Source of the DNA: CAZLMW01 sp964560875
GTDB lineage: Bacteria > Myxococcota_A > UBA9042
Assembly (NCBI GenBank): GCA_964560875.1
Contig: CAZLMW010000048.1
Location: forward strand, 1-56,179
Direction: 5' to 3'
DNA: 56,179 nucleotides
Part shown: piece by piece, positions 17,788-26,186 of the stretch
How the letters are laid out: the number at the start of each line of letters is the position of its first letter
Numbering within the stretch: position 1 is the first letter of the stretch
The notes under the pieces: model-generated
What the model was told of the DNA's origin: nothing
Database searches by the model: none
Seen by the model: only the letters and a program-made list of their open reading frames with translations
Position numbers and translations under genes: made by a program

Positions 17788-20700
17788 CTACCAGTCCTTA
17801 TCGGGTCGTTGGTTGCGGAACGGCGAGCGGCGCAGGGCCTCGAGCGCCTCGAGATTGCGCGGGTTTCGGTCGTGCCGCTTCATCTGCTGGCGCAGGCGTT
17901 GCTTGCGGCGCTGGTCGTCGTTCTTCTTCTGCTTGTTCTTGTTCTTGTTGGGCTTTTTCTTCTTCTGCTTCTGTTTGTCCTTCTTATCTTTCTTCTTGTC
18001 CTTGTTCTTCTTGTTGTCCTTGTTTTGCTTGTTGTTCTTCTTGTTGTTCTGCGGCGGAGGCTCCTGCACACGCAACACATAGAAGTTTTCCGCATCGGCA
18101 GAGCCAGCGGCGATTCGAAGCTTCACAACGCGCTCGGCCTTGGCTTTCGGCACACCCAGCCCGGTCGTCGCGGTGCGGCCCGCGCGGGCTTCCGGGCTGT
18201 CATCGGCCGGCGCACCACCGGGCAAAATCGGCGCGGCGACACGGCCCTCGCCAAGCACCGTCGAGCCGCCCTCATCGTAGGCCTTCATGGTGATCGGCCC
18301 GTGCGCAAAGTCGTAGCGCGCCATCACCTGGAGCGATTGCCCCGCCTTCTGCTTGACCTGCAACCAGTCCACATCGCCCTTGCAGACGCGCAGCAGCCGC
18401 TCCTGTCCGACCTTGATTTCCTTGGACGCTCCCGCCTCTTCGTTGGGTTCCAGCTCATCGTTGCCCTCTGGACAAGGCGGCACGATCTTCAATTTGAGCG
18501 TGTATGGCAGGTCCAATTGCGCCTTGGTCGTGTCGACGGCGGGACGCGGATAGTCGGCCGGCAGCTCAATCCGTGCGATCCGCCGTTTCTTGGCGCCCGG
18601 CTTACCACCTTGGGGCGTTGCGGCCTGGCCGGGTTGCAGACCGGGGCTTCCAACCGGCGGCTGGCCGGCGGCTCCCGGCGGAAGGGGGCGCGCGGTGATG
18701 CGTCCCTGGGGAGCGGCTGGCTGCGACGGACCCGGCGGTTGAACCGCAGGATTGTTGCCCGGTTTCGTTCCCGGTTGGGGTCGATAGACGCGTGGCTGAC
18801 CCGGCTGACCCTGACCACCACCACCGGCGCCAGGCGGCATGTGCACCCCCGGCGGCAGCTTCACGCCAGGTGGCAACTTCACGCCGGGAGGCAGCTTCAT
18901 ACCGGGCGGCAGCTTCACCCCCGGCGGCGACTTCACACCGGGGGGAAGGCCACGAATTCCAGGCGCTCCACCCTGTCCACCCGGTCCACGCTGTCCACCG
19001 GGCGCCAACCGAACGCCTGGAGGCAGCCCACCCGGCTGCGCGCCGCCACCGGGTGGTCCAGGAGGCGGAGCTTCTTCTTCGATGGTTCGCGAACCCTCGG
19101 GCAGCGGCGGCAGCGGAAATTCCGGCTTGGCCACACCGCCCCCAGTCACCCGGATGAAGTACTTTCCAGGCGGCGGCGACAGCACAGCAGCTGTGCGCGT
19201 GATCGCCTTGGCACCTTCGCCGAGTTGTCCGCCGCGTGCGCGCCGCCAGACCTGCCCTTTCGCGTCATAGACGGTGACTGTCAGCGCCCCGGCAAGCTCG
19301 GCAACGTCCGGCAGGCCCTCAACCGAGGCGACCAGGTCTGCGAACAGCGATTCGCCTTCCTTCAACTCCACCGCGAACCAATCGTCGTCTCCTGGACACA
19401 GCTGCAAGCCGGCGAGGGGTTGCTTGATCATGTCCGGCTTGAGCGGATTGGACTGCAGCGCCTGGTCGTTGTCTTCCCACGCATCGTCGCGTTCCTGGCA
19501 TGGCGGTAGCACAGCGACACCGAGCTTGTAGTCGGCCTCGGTGTCCAGCCCGCCGCGGATTCGAACGACGTAACGACCGGGAATCGGCGCCGCTGCCATC
19601 CGGGCCCGCCAGCCCTTGTCGCCTTTCTTACCTCTCGCAAGCACGTCGCCACGCGGGCCGATGATCGTGACCTCGAACTCCTCGGCGCCGACATCAAACG
19701 TCGCCTCCGCCTGGACGAGCAATCCTTGCCCGGGCGTCAGACTCACCCCGAAGTGATCGTCGTTTCGAGGGCAGAGGCGCAGCGGAATCTGCTTGCCGAT
19801 CGGGATACTGCGCGCCTGTTCGATCGTATCGTTGGGCTCGGCCTTGTCCTCGATTCGCGCGCATGCTGGCAGCAGCTTGAGCTTGAGGTCGTACGGCGCC
19901 TCTACCTCGGCTACGTTTCGAACCGCGACCAGGACGGTCTCTTCCCGCACAACGTGATTGAGCTCGACCGTCTCCAGCGGCTCGGCAGGTGGCGGCGCGC
20001 CTCGGAGGAACTTCTTGCCGTCTGCAGATAGCAACGCGACGCCAAGCTGCGGGTCTCTGCCGGTCTCGCGATCCAGCGGATCGATCGACTTCGTGTCCAG
20101 CGTCTTGGTCTGCACCGATGCGGTCAAGCGGTCGCCCGGGAAGAGCTTCAGCGCGAAGTAGTCGACGTCCGCCGGGCATGACCGCAGCGCCATCGTCGTC
20201 TCTTTCTTCTTCGGATCGGGCTGAATCGGCTTGGCTTGCTCGGGCTGGTCGTTCGGCTCGTGGATCGTGTCGCGCGTGCGGCATGGTGGGTATGCGTAGA
20301 GCCGTGCGATCTCGAGGTTCTTGCGGGTCGCCGGCCGGGTGGGATCGGCGAGCATGGCCAGCTGCAAGCTCTCGACCGCCGCGCGGAAGTGTTTCGCTGC
20401 CTCGTTGGCCGCACCCGCGGAGTCGGTTTTCTTGTCCGCAGCGGCAGGCGCGGTCGCGGGTTGTCCCGGGTTTCTGCCCGCGGTCGGCTTCTTCGTCGTC
20501 GCGTTGGCCTGTTGTTCAGCCTTGGCCTTTTCGAGCAGCGACAGCCCCCACTGCAGCTTCGACGTACCCGCCGCATAGTGCAGGTCGGCTTCCAGCTCCG
20601 GGTCGTGTTCATCGAGAGCCGAGAGCGAGCGGTCGAAGCTCTTTTCGGCCTCCTCGTGCATCGAGAGCGCGGCCTGCGCGACCCCGACGTTGTACCAAAT

Positions 20701-22227
20701 GACGGCGTGCTCGGGCCGTGTGGCCTGGGCTTCCTTAAACGCCGCGAGGGACTGGCCGGCCTTACCGGATTTCAGCAGGTCGCGACCGTCGGCGATGTCG
20801 GGATTCTCGCGCTCGAGCCAGTGCGGATTGCGGCGCGCTTCGGCCTGCGTGCGTTCACTGCGCCGTTCTTCTGCTTGCTCAGCCGCGAACGTATCGTCGA
20901 GCCCGGTCGCTGCGTCTTTGCCGGGTTTCGCGGGGTCCGCGGGAGGTGCGTCGTCGGGATTGGCAGCCGCTGCAGGCGCATTGGCAGGGGGCGGTGCGGC
21001 GTCCGCATCGAGGGCGGCTCCGCTGAGCACGAAGAACGCCGCAAATGCCGCAGCTTTGGCCGATTTGGCCGATTTGGATGAGGCACCGGAAGCCTTCTTG
21101 CCGGCCCCTTTCTTACCGGTTCCAGCGGAGCCACCATAAGTTGCACGTTCGGTCAGCACAGAATCGCCCGCGCCCGATCGTGTCGGCAACAGCATCCCCG
21201 CCAAGAGCAGCAGCAACGCGGGTCCGAGCAAGTACTGGTAGCGATCTTCACCCAGCAGCTTGAAGCGCTCGGCGTATTCGGCCTTCTCGAGCGCGTCGAG
21301 CGCCTTGAAAAGCGGCCCCGCGACAGAGGTGTTCGAGTAGTGGAAGAAGCTGCCGCCGCTCACCTTCGCCACGCCCTTGAGCAAATCGGTGTTGAGCTTG
21401 CTGAAGATGGGGTTGCCGGCCGCGTCCTTGAGCGTCCCCGTGATGGTGCCGTCGTTGCCGACAATTGGGACGGGATCTCCAAACCCCGAGCCAACACCGA
21501 CCGTAAAGATGCGCACGCCCTTGTCGGCCGCCTTCTTGGCCGCCTCGAGCGCCGCTCCTTCGTGGTCCTCGCCGTCGCTGAACAGCACGATCGCCTTGTG
21601 TTTGCTGCCCTTGAATTGCGTCACGAGGTTGCCGCGCACCGCCGCCTGGGCCTTCTCGCTGCTGCCGGTCAGGACTTCGGTCGCCAATGTGATCGCGCGG
21701 CCGATGTTGGTCCCGCCGATCGGCATGTCGTGGGGTCGCAGCTCGGACATGTACGTCCGTACAACGTCGTGGTCGGTCGTCAGCGGCGTCTGGATGTATG
21801 GAATCCCGGCAAATGGCACCAGCGCGACGCGCCCGCCCGCAAGTTGTTCGAGCAGCGACGCGATCTCGAGCCCGGTTCCTTTCAATCGATTGGGCGCGAC
21901 GTCGCGGACGAGCATCGACTTGCTCGCATCCACGGCAAAGACCACATCGATACCCGCGTTCGCGACCTCTGTTTCGCGCAATCCGTAGCGCGGCCGCGTC
22001 GCCGCACCGACGAGCAGGATCATCGCAAGCCCCATGAGGGCGAGTCGCCAAGCCGCGGTGCGTGGCGAGTAGCTGGCGACAAGCCTTTGGACCACAGCTC
22101 CGCTTCCGAGGCGCGCGAGCTGTTTGTCCAGCCGACTCAGCTGCACGGCGCCCCACAGCACGAAAACCAGCACCGGCAACGCCAGCCAGGCCAACTCGGG
22201 GTTCGCGAATGTCAGGTCTTCAGCCAT
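17788..22227 (-). CDS. Giant BatB-BatC fusion with four PPC-like domains, PPGVKL repeats and Lys/Asn-rich tail
   Basis: The product has 1,479 residues, about three to four times a normal BatB. Residues 1-350 are BatB: two N-terminal membrane helices, a VWA domain with MIDAS (VFAVDASKSM, GGTNIGRA, LFSDGEDHEG) and a third helix (YLLGPALLLLLAGMLLP). At about 390-410, AAAFAAFFVLSGAALDADA looks like a retained signal peptide. BatC-type TPRs follow at about 470-640. Four related domains of about 130 residues start near 650, 790, 911 and 1253, each with an E-P/D-ND motif, L-x-x-C and D-D-W/F; they match the PPC (pre-peptidase C-terminal) pattern. PPG(V/M)KL repeats lie near 1092-1130 and a Lys/Asn/Asp tail at about 1390-1440. 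ATG is preceded by AAGGA. Confidence 0.87.
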   Translation of the reverse strand: MAEDLTFANPELAWLALPVLVFVLWGAVQLSRLDKQLARLGSGAVVQRLVASYSPRTAAWRLALMGLAMILLVGAATRPRYGLRETEVANAGIDVVFAVDASKSMLVRDVAPNRLKGTGLEIASLLEQLAGGRVALVPFAGIPYIQTPLTTDHDVVRTYMSELRPHDMPIGGTNIGRAITLATEVLTGSSEKAQAAVRGNLVTQFKGSKHKAIVLFSDGEDHEGAALEAAKKAADKGVRIFTVGVGSGFGDPVPIVGNDGTITGTLKDAAGNPIFSKLNTDLLKGVAKVSGGSFFHYSNTSVAGPLFKALDALEKAEYAERFKLLGEDRYQYLLGPALLLLLAGMLLPTRSGAGDSVLTERATYGGSAGTGKKGAGKKASGASSKSAKSAKAAAFAAFFVLSGAALDADAAPPPANAPAAAANPDDAPPADPAKPGKDAATGLDDTFAAEQAEERRSERTQAEARRNPHWLERENPDIADGRDLLKSGKAGQSLAAFKEAQATRPEHAVIWYNVGVAQAALSMHEEAEKSFDRSLSALDEHDPELEADLHYAAGTSKLQWGLSLLEKAKAEQQANATTKKPTAGRNPGQPATAPAAADKKTDSAGAANEAAKHFRAAVESLQLAMLADPTRPATRKNLEIARLYAYPPCRTRDTIHEPNDQPEQAKPIQPDPKKKETTMALRSCPADVDYFALKLFPGDRLTASVQTKTLDTKSIDPLDRETGRDPQLGVALLSADGKKFLRGAPPPAEPLETVELNHVVREETVLVAVRNVAEVEAPYDLKLKLLPACARIEDKAEPNDTIEQARSIPIGKQIPLRLCPRNDDHFGVSLTPGQGLLVQAEATFDVGAEEFEVTIIGPRGDVLARGKKGDKGWRARMAAAPIPGRYVVRIRGGLDTEADYKLGVAVLPPCQERDDAWEDNDQALQSNPLKPDMIKQPLAGLQLCPGDDDWFAVELKEGESLFADLVASVEGLPDVAELAGALTVTVYDAKGQVWRRARGGQLGEGAKAITRTAAVLSPPPGKYFIRVTGGGVAKPEFPLPPLPEGSRTIEEEAPPPGPPGGGAQPGGLPPGVRLAPGGQRGPGGQGGAPGIRGLPPGVKSPPGVKLPPGMKLPPGVKLPPGVKLPPGVHMPPGAGGGGQGQPGQPRVYRPQPGTKPGNNPAVQPPGPSQPAAPQGRITARPLPPGAAGQPPVGSPGLQPGQAATPQGGKPGAKKRRIARIELPADYPRPAVDTTKAQLDLPYTLKLKIVPPCPEGNDELEPNEEAGASKEIKVGQERLLRVCKGDVDWLQVKQKAGQSLQVMARYDFAHGPITMKAYDEGGSTVLGEGRVAAPILPGGAPADDSPEARAGRTATTGLGVPKAKAERVVKLRIAAGSADAENFYVLRVQEPPPQNNKKNNKQNKDNKKNKDKKKDKKDKQKQKKKKPNKNKNKQKKNDDQRRKQRLRQQMKRHDRNPRNLEALEALRRSPFRNQRPDKDW
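17910..18055 (-). repeat. Low-complexity AAG/AAC-rich coding tract (Lys/Asn/Asp tail)
   Basis: The coding strand is almost pure A/G/C triplets for Lys, Asn, Asp and Gln. It makes the strongest local drop in GC content and strongest purine skew in the window. Confidence 0.85.
18836..18960 (-). repeat. 18-bp coding repeat, six (L/S)PPG(V/M)K units
   Basis: Six tandem 18-bp units encode LPPGVK, SPPGVK, LPPGMK, LPPGVK, LPPGVK and LPPGVH between the third and fourth PPC-like domains. Third positions differ between units, so the peptide is kept under protein-level constraint. Confidence 0.85.
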
Positions 22228-22245
22228 CTCGTCCTTCGCTCGGCG

Positions 22246-23370
22246 TCACGCGGGGAAAACCCGCAGCCATGAACGCCGCAACACCTGCTCCAGCAACAAC
22301 AATCCCAGCCCCCACAGCAACCAGCCAAAGAACAGCTCTTTGCGGTTTGTGTGCACCTTCACCTTGAACGTCGTGCGCGCGAGGTCCTTGAAGTCCTTTT
22401 CGAATTTCGAGGGGTCGTAGGAGTCGTAGAACGTCCCGCCCGTGAGCTTCGCGATCTGCCTCAGCAGCTCCGGATCGGTCGGGAACGGGCGATCGGGGCG
22501 CTGGTACACACGACGGCCGAATCGATCGCGCAACGGTCCACCGCGCAGCGGATCCATCGCCGGCAGCCGCGTCTCCCGCCCCGAACCGACCTGGAACGTG
22601 TAGATGCGCACCTTTTCCTTGTCCGAGAGAGACGCGATGTACTTGGGCACCGTGGTCGCGTTCATCGACCCGCCTTCCTGCTTGCCGTCTGTGATGAGGA
22701 TGATCATCTTGCTGCGCGCTTTCGAACGCTCCAGCCGCATATAGGCCCGGTTGAGCGCGTCGCCGATCGCCGTCCCAGACCCCACAATCGTGCAATTGTT
22801 GGCGCACTCGTCCTGGCCTTCGCGCTGGCGACGGCCGTCATCGAGCACCAAGCCATCGAGGGCGTTGAGCATCCGCACGTAGTCCAACGTCGGCGGAAAG
22901 CGCAGGTACGCGTTGGCGCCGAAGATCACGAGCCCGATGCGGTCGCTGCGACGGCCCTTGATGAACTCCTTGAGGATTTTGCGCGCTGTGCCGAAGCGGT
23001 TGAGCGGCTCCTGGCCCTTGTTCTGCACCTCTTCGATCTGCGATTCCGACAGGTCGATCGCGTTCATCGAACCGCTCATATCGAGCGCGATCATGATGTC
23101 GATGCCTTCGCCGCTGAGCAGCTCCCGGTCGACCTTCTGGGGCCGCGCCATGGCGACGACGAGGATGATGGCCGCGAGGTAGCGGAGCGCGTCGGGGACC
23201 CAGCGAGCCCGAACCCGCAGGCCTGTCCCGGCGATGCGCGCGACCCGCAAGTTGGACATGTAGACAGCTGCCGGCTGCGATCTCAGCCGCGCCCACAGGA
23301 CCGCAGCCACGACCAGGAGGCCGAGGAGAAACCACGGGTGCTCGAACGTGTAGCCGTCTGCCGGACTCAT
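22246..23370 (-). CDS. BatA-like VWA-domain membrane protein
   Basis: The product has 374 residues. An N-terminal membrane helix (HPWFLLGLLVVAAVLWARL) and a second one (ALRYLAAIILVVAMA) precede a VWA domain with a complete MIDAS: DMSGS at 97-101, Thr200 in GSGTAIGDA and Asp228 in LITDGKQEGG. A final membrane helix (LFFGWLLWGLGLLLLEQVL) ends the chain, which is the standard BatA topology with the VWA domain in the periplasm. The insertion DDGRRQREGQDECANNC with two Cys is characteristic of BatA. ATG at 23370 overlaps the upstream stop (ATGA). The frame extends 46 residues upstream, but that extension is Arg-rich and antiparallel to the neighbour, so I reject it. The BatB-BatC gene follows after 18 bp. 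Confidence 0.93.
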   Translation of the reverse strand: MSPADGYTFEHPWFLLGLLVVAAVLWARLRSQPAAVYMSNLRVARIAGTGLRVRARWVPDALRYLAAIILVVAMARPQKVDRELLSGEGIDIMIALDMSGSMNAIDLSESQIEEVQNKGQEPLNRFGTARKILKEFIKGRRSDRIGLVIFGANAYLRFPPTLDYVRMLNALDGLVLDDGRRQREGQDECANNCTIVGSGTAIGDALNRAYMRLERSKARSKMIILITDGKQEGGSMNATTVPKYIASLSDKEKVRIYTFQVGSGRETRLPAMDPLRGGPLRDRFGRRVYQRPDRPFPTDPELLRQIAKLTGGTFYDSYDPSKFEKDFKDLARTTFKVKVHTNRKELFFGWLLWGLGLLLLEQVLRRSWLRVFPA

Positions 23371-25220
23371 AGCGGCCGACCTCCGAGTACGAGCAGGGGC
23401 GCGAGCAACAGCGCGGCCGCGATCACGATCAGCACGCCACCGACAAGCCAGTTCGGCTTGCTGCGGCGCAACCCGTAGCGACCATCGATGACGCGTGTCT
23501 CGGCCCATTGGTCACCGAGCCGGCGAAGTTCGGGCAGGTACAGGCAGGTCAACCCTTCGGCCACGATTCCCGCGCCGGGCACAGCCAACAAGAGGTTGCG
23601 CTGCAGCCGCGGCCACAACCCAGCGGTTACAGCCCGTCGACGCGCGGCGATGGCGGCGTCGTCGTCACGCAGCACGGCGTCCGGATCGACCTCGATCGAC
23701 GGATCGAATTCAGCGATGCGCAGGCCGGTCAGCACTTTGCCGGGGGAGCCACCGCCGATCACGTCGCGCAACGCAAGCCAGCCGAGCAGGAGCATGTAGG
23801 CCGCGTCGAAGAGGCCCTGTTTTCCGGTGTCGATCGACAGCCAGGCGACCAGGAAGGTGACCGCCGCGCCGCCCGCGACGTCGAGCGCAAACGCCTGGAA
23901 TCGCAGGGGAGCCGGCGCCATCACCTGGATTCGCAGCCGCCGCTCGCGAGCCAGTCGGGCGAGGCGCTGCTGCTTGATGCGTTCGAGCTCTTCGGGCGTC
24001 TGCATCGTCAAGTCAACGACCCGGCGGACAAAGCGCAGGCTGTCGGTGAGCTCCTCGACGGTCTGGCCAAAGCGCGCGAACTTCACGAGGTCGGACAGCT
24101 TGGTGAAGTCCTTGAACTGGTCGATCGTCAGCCCGCGCAGGTCCTGGCCCTCGAGCGAATCGAGCAGCTCGGTGCTGGTCATATCGAGCGCGGCGATCGC
24201 ATAGCGACGACCGACGTATTCGCGCAAGATCTCGGATATTTCGCCGTAGACGAGACGCGCTTCGTCCTCGAGTCGACCCGACCGCATCAGCTCATCGAGC
24301 CGCCCGTATGCGACCACGTGCGGCGGGATCTCCGGGGCGGGCTCGGCGCGACGGGCACGGTTGCGGTAGGCACGCAGGCCGAGGAACGTGAGCAAGGCGG
24401 CGACAAGCATCATCGCGGTCACGAACAGGCCGACCTGCAGGGGGACGTTGTCTTCGACGAGCGGCAGCGGTTCGGGGAGCGGCTCGGGTTTGATCTCGGT
24501 CGCGCCGGCGAACTGGCTCTTGGCGACGACCCGCTGCGACGGGACCATCACGGTGCCCGATTCGCCCGCGCCCCCGCTGGCGGTGACAGCGTGGTACGGA
24601 ACCTCGACCGGAGGCGTGCGTAGCAGCCCTGTCTTCACGACGAGCAACGGGATCTCCAGCGTCTCGGTCACCGTGCCGCCCGACTCGGACCGCTGTACCT
24701 TGCCGGGATCGTCGGGGATGGACAGCAGCGGCTTGAGATTGGGCCGGGCTGGGAAGAAGACACGCAGCGACGTCGGGTATTTGAGCGTCACGGTCATGGT
24801 GATGCGGTCACCGAACTTGGGCGCGGTCGTGGACATCGCGACCTTGACCTCGATCGGCGGCGGTTTCTCGGCCGTCTCTGCGACGGCAGGTGCCGCGGAG
24901 CGCGGATCGGCGGGGTCTGCGACGGGTGGCAGCGCTGTGGGCGCGGGATCGCCGGCCGTGCCAATGGGAGCAGCGCTGGTCGGTTGCTTGTCCGGGTCAC
25001 CGATTAGGCGTGGGGGCACGGCTCTTCGGATCGTCGGCGGCGCCAAACCGGCGTTCGGGTCGCCAGGACTGCCGGCAGCCGCAACGGCGGGAACGGGCGC
25101 AGCGGCCGCAGGCGCGTTGGGATCGCCTGCCGGAACCTGCGCTTGCCCGGATCGGACCGTCGCGACCGACAGTGTCGTCGTCGCCAGGAGCACGAGCGAG
25201 AGCAGCACGAGACGCTTCAT
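23367..25220 (-). CDS. DUF4381-like membrane protein fused to an RDD domain
   Basis: The product has 617 residues. Signal peptide (LVLLSLVLLATTTLSVA), a Pro/Ala linker with GDPNA-type motifs to about 120, a BatD-like beta domain (about 122-240), a membrane helix (259-282) and a cytoplasmic DUF4381-like helical region (about 300-400: LVYGEISEILREYVGRRYAIAALDMTS) are what is expected for the small gene between DUF58 and BatA. From about 437 to 585 there is an added RDD domain (LRFQAFALDVAGGAA, GGGSPGKVLTGLRI, RRLGDQWAETRVI), then a last helix. RDD domains occur in membrane transport or accessory proteins. Both ends overlap neighbours by ATGA, so it is an integral part of the Bat operon. Confidence 0.82.
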   Translation of the reverse strand: MKRLVLLSLVLLATTTLSVATVRSGQAQVPAGDPNAPAAAAPVPAVAAAGSPGDPNAGLAPPTIRRAVPPRLIGDPDKQPTSAAPIGTAGDPAPTALPPVADPADPRSAAPAVAETAEKPPPIEVKVAMSTTAPKFGDRITMTVTLKYPTSLRVFFPARPNLKPLLSIPDDPGKVQRSESGGTVTETLEIPLLVVKTGLLRTPPVEVPYHAVTASGGAGESGTVMVPSQRVVAKSQFAGATEIKPEPLPEPLPLVEDNVPLQVGLFVTAMMLVAALLTFLGLRAYRNRARRAEPAPEIPPHVVAYGRLDELMRSGRLEDEARLVYGEISEILREYVGRRYAIAALDMTSTELLDSLEGQDLRGLTIDQFKDFTKLSDLVKFARFGQTVEELTDSLRFVRRVVDLTMQTPEELERIKQQRLARLARERRLRIQVMAPAPLRFQAFALDVAGGAAVTFLVAWLSIDTGKQGLFDAAYMLLLGWLALRDVIGGGSPGKVLTGLRIAEFDPSIEVDPDAVLRDDDAAIAARRRAVTAGLWPRLQRNLLLAVPGAGIVAEGLTCLYLPELRRLGDQWAETRVIDGRYGLRRSKPNWLVGGVLIVIAAALLLAPLLVLGGRPL

Positions 25221-26131
25221 TGCCGCGACGCCCTCCGCCGAAAATACGTCACCAAACCCGGCAAGTAGTCGCTGCCGACCTCGGCGCGAATCGGCTCCAT
25301 GCCATGTTTGCGGAAGATCCGGTCGCGCTCGGTCACAAGCGCCTCGCCACGTCGCCTAAACGCGTGACGAACAGCCCGCGCGCCGCTGTCAAACCACATC
25401 AACTCACCGGTCTCAAGGTGCTCCAGCGCGACCAGACCGAGGTCGGGGAAGTCCTGCTCGGCCGTGTCGTGGATGACCAACGGAACGACGTCATGCCGCC
25501 GACTCGCCACACCGAGCGCCCGCTCGTAGCTCTCGGCGAGGGGCACCGTGTCGTCCTCGGGCAGGAAATCGCTGAGGAAGAAGACCACCGAACGCTTGCG
25601 TTGAATCTTGCTCAGGTAGTCGCAAGCCACGTCGATGCGCGTGCCGACCCCCTCGGGCTGGACCTCAAGCAGCTCGAGGATCACCCGAAGCACGTGACCA
25701 CGGCCCTTCTTCGGCGGGATGTAGCGCTCGATGCGGTCGCTGAACATGATCACGCCGACGCGGTCGTTGTTCTTGATGGCGGAAAACGCCAGGACCGCTG
25801 CGATCTCGGCGGCCAGCTCGCGCTTGCTCTGGCCGACGGTGCCGAAGACCCCCGATGCGGACAGGTCGACGACGAGCAGAACGGTCAACTCGCGCTCTTC
25901 GACGTACTGCTTGACGTAGGGCACGCCTGTTCGCGCGGTCACGTTCCAGTCGATCGTGCGGATGTCGTCGCCGGGCTGGTACTCGCGCACCTGGTCGAAG
26001 CTCATGCCACGACCCTTAAAAACGGCGTGGTACTGCCCGGCGAGCACGTCGTTGACGAGACGGCGCGTGACAAGCTCGATCTCGCGCACCTTCTTCAGGA
26101 TCGCGTCGCGTTTTTCGGCAGCCGTACTCAC
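25217..26131 (-). CDS. DUF58-family VWA-like protein of the MoxR-Bat operon
   Basis: The product has 304 residues. The family hallmark FDQVREYQPGDDIRTIDWNVTARTG is present, with a degenerate VWA domain after it (LLVVDLSASGVFG, VGVIMFSDRIERYIPP, VVFFLSDFLPEDD). DUF58 proteins are soluble partners encoded between MoxR and BatA. The GTG at 26131 has GGAG five bases upstream. The longer frame to a TTG at 26209 would run into the 3' end of moxR and lacks a ribosome binding site. The stop overlaps the next gene (ATGA). The gene lies 55 bp after moxR on the same strand. Confidence 0.92.
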   Translation of the reverse strand: MSTAAEKRDAILKKVREIELVTRRLVNDVLAGQYHAVFKGRGMSFDQVREYQPGDDIRTIDWNVTARTGVPYVKQYVEERELTVLLVVDLSASGVFGTVGQSKRELAAEIAAVLAFSAIKNNDRVGVIMFSDRIERYIPPKKGRGHVLRVILELLEVQPEGVGTRIDVACDYLSKIQRKRSVVFFLSDFLPEDDTVPLAESYERALGVASRRHDVVPLVIHDTAEQDFPDLGLVALEHLETGELMWFDSGARAVRHAFRRRGEALVTERDRIFRKHGMEPIRAEVGSDYLPGLVTYFRRRASRQ

Positions 26132-26186
26132 GTCGACTCCGCCCACTTCAAGTTGAGATTGCCAGGGATGCGTGCGTTCGCGCCGA

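Noticed and set aside
18836..18960. CRISPR-like array
   Set aside because: The units are contiguous 18-bp coding repeats without spacers and translate into a PPGVKL peptide.
23371..23508. 46-residue N-terminal extension of BatA
   Set aside because: It is Arg-rich and inside the neighbour's coding region, while ATG 23370 overlaps the upstream stop and begins the normal BatA N-terminus.
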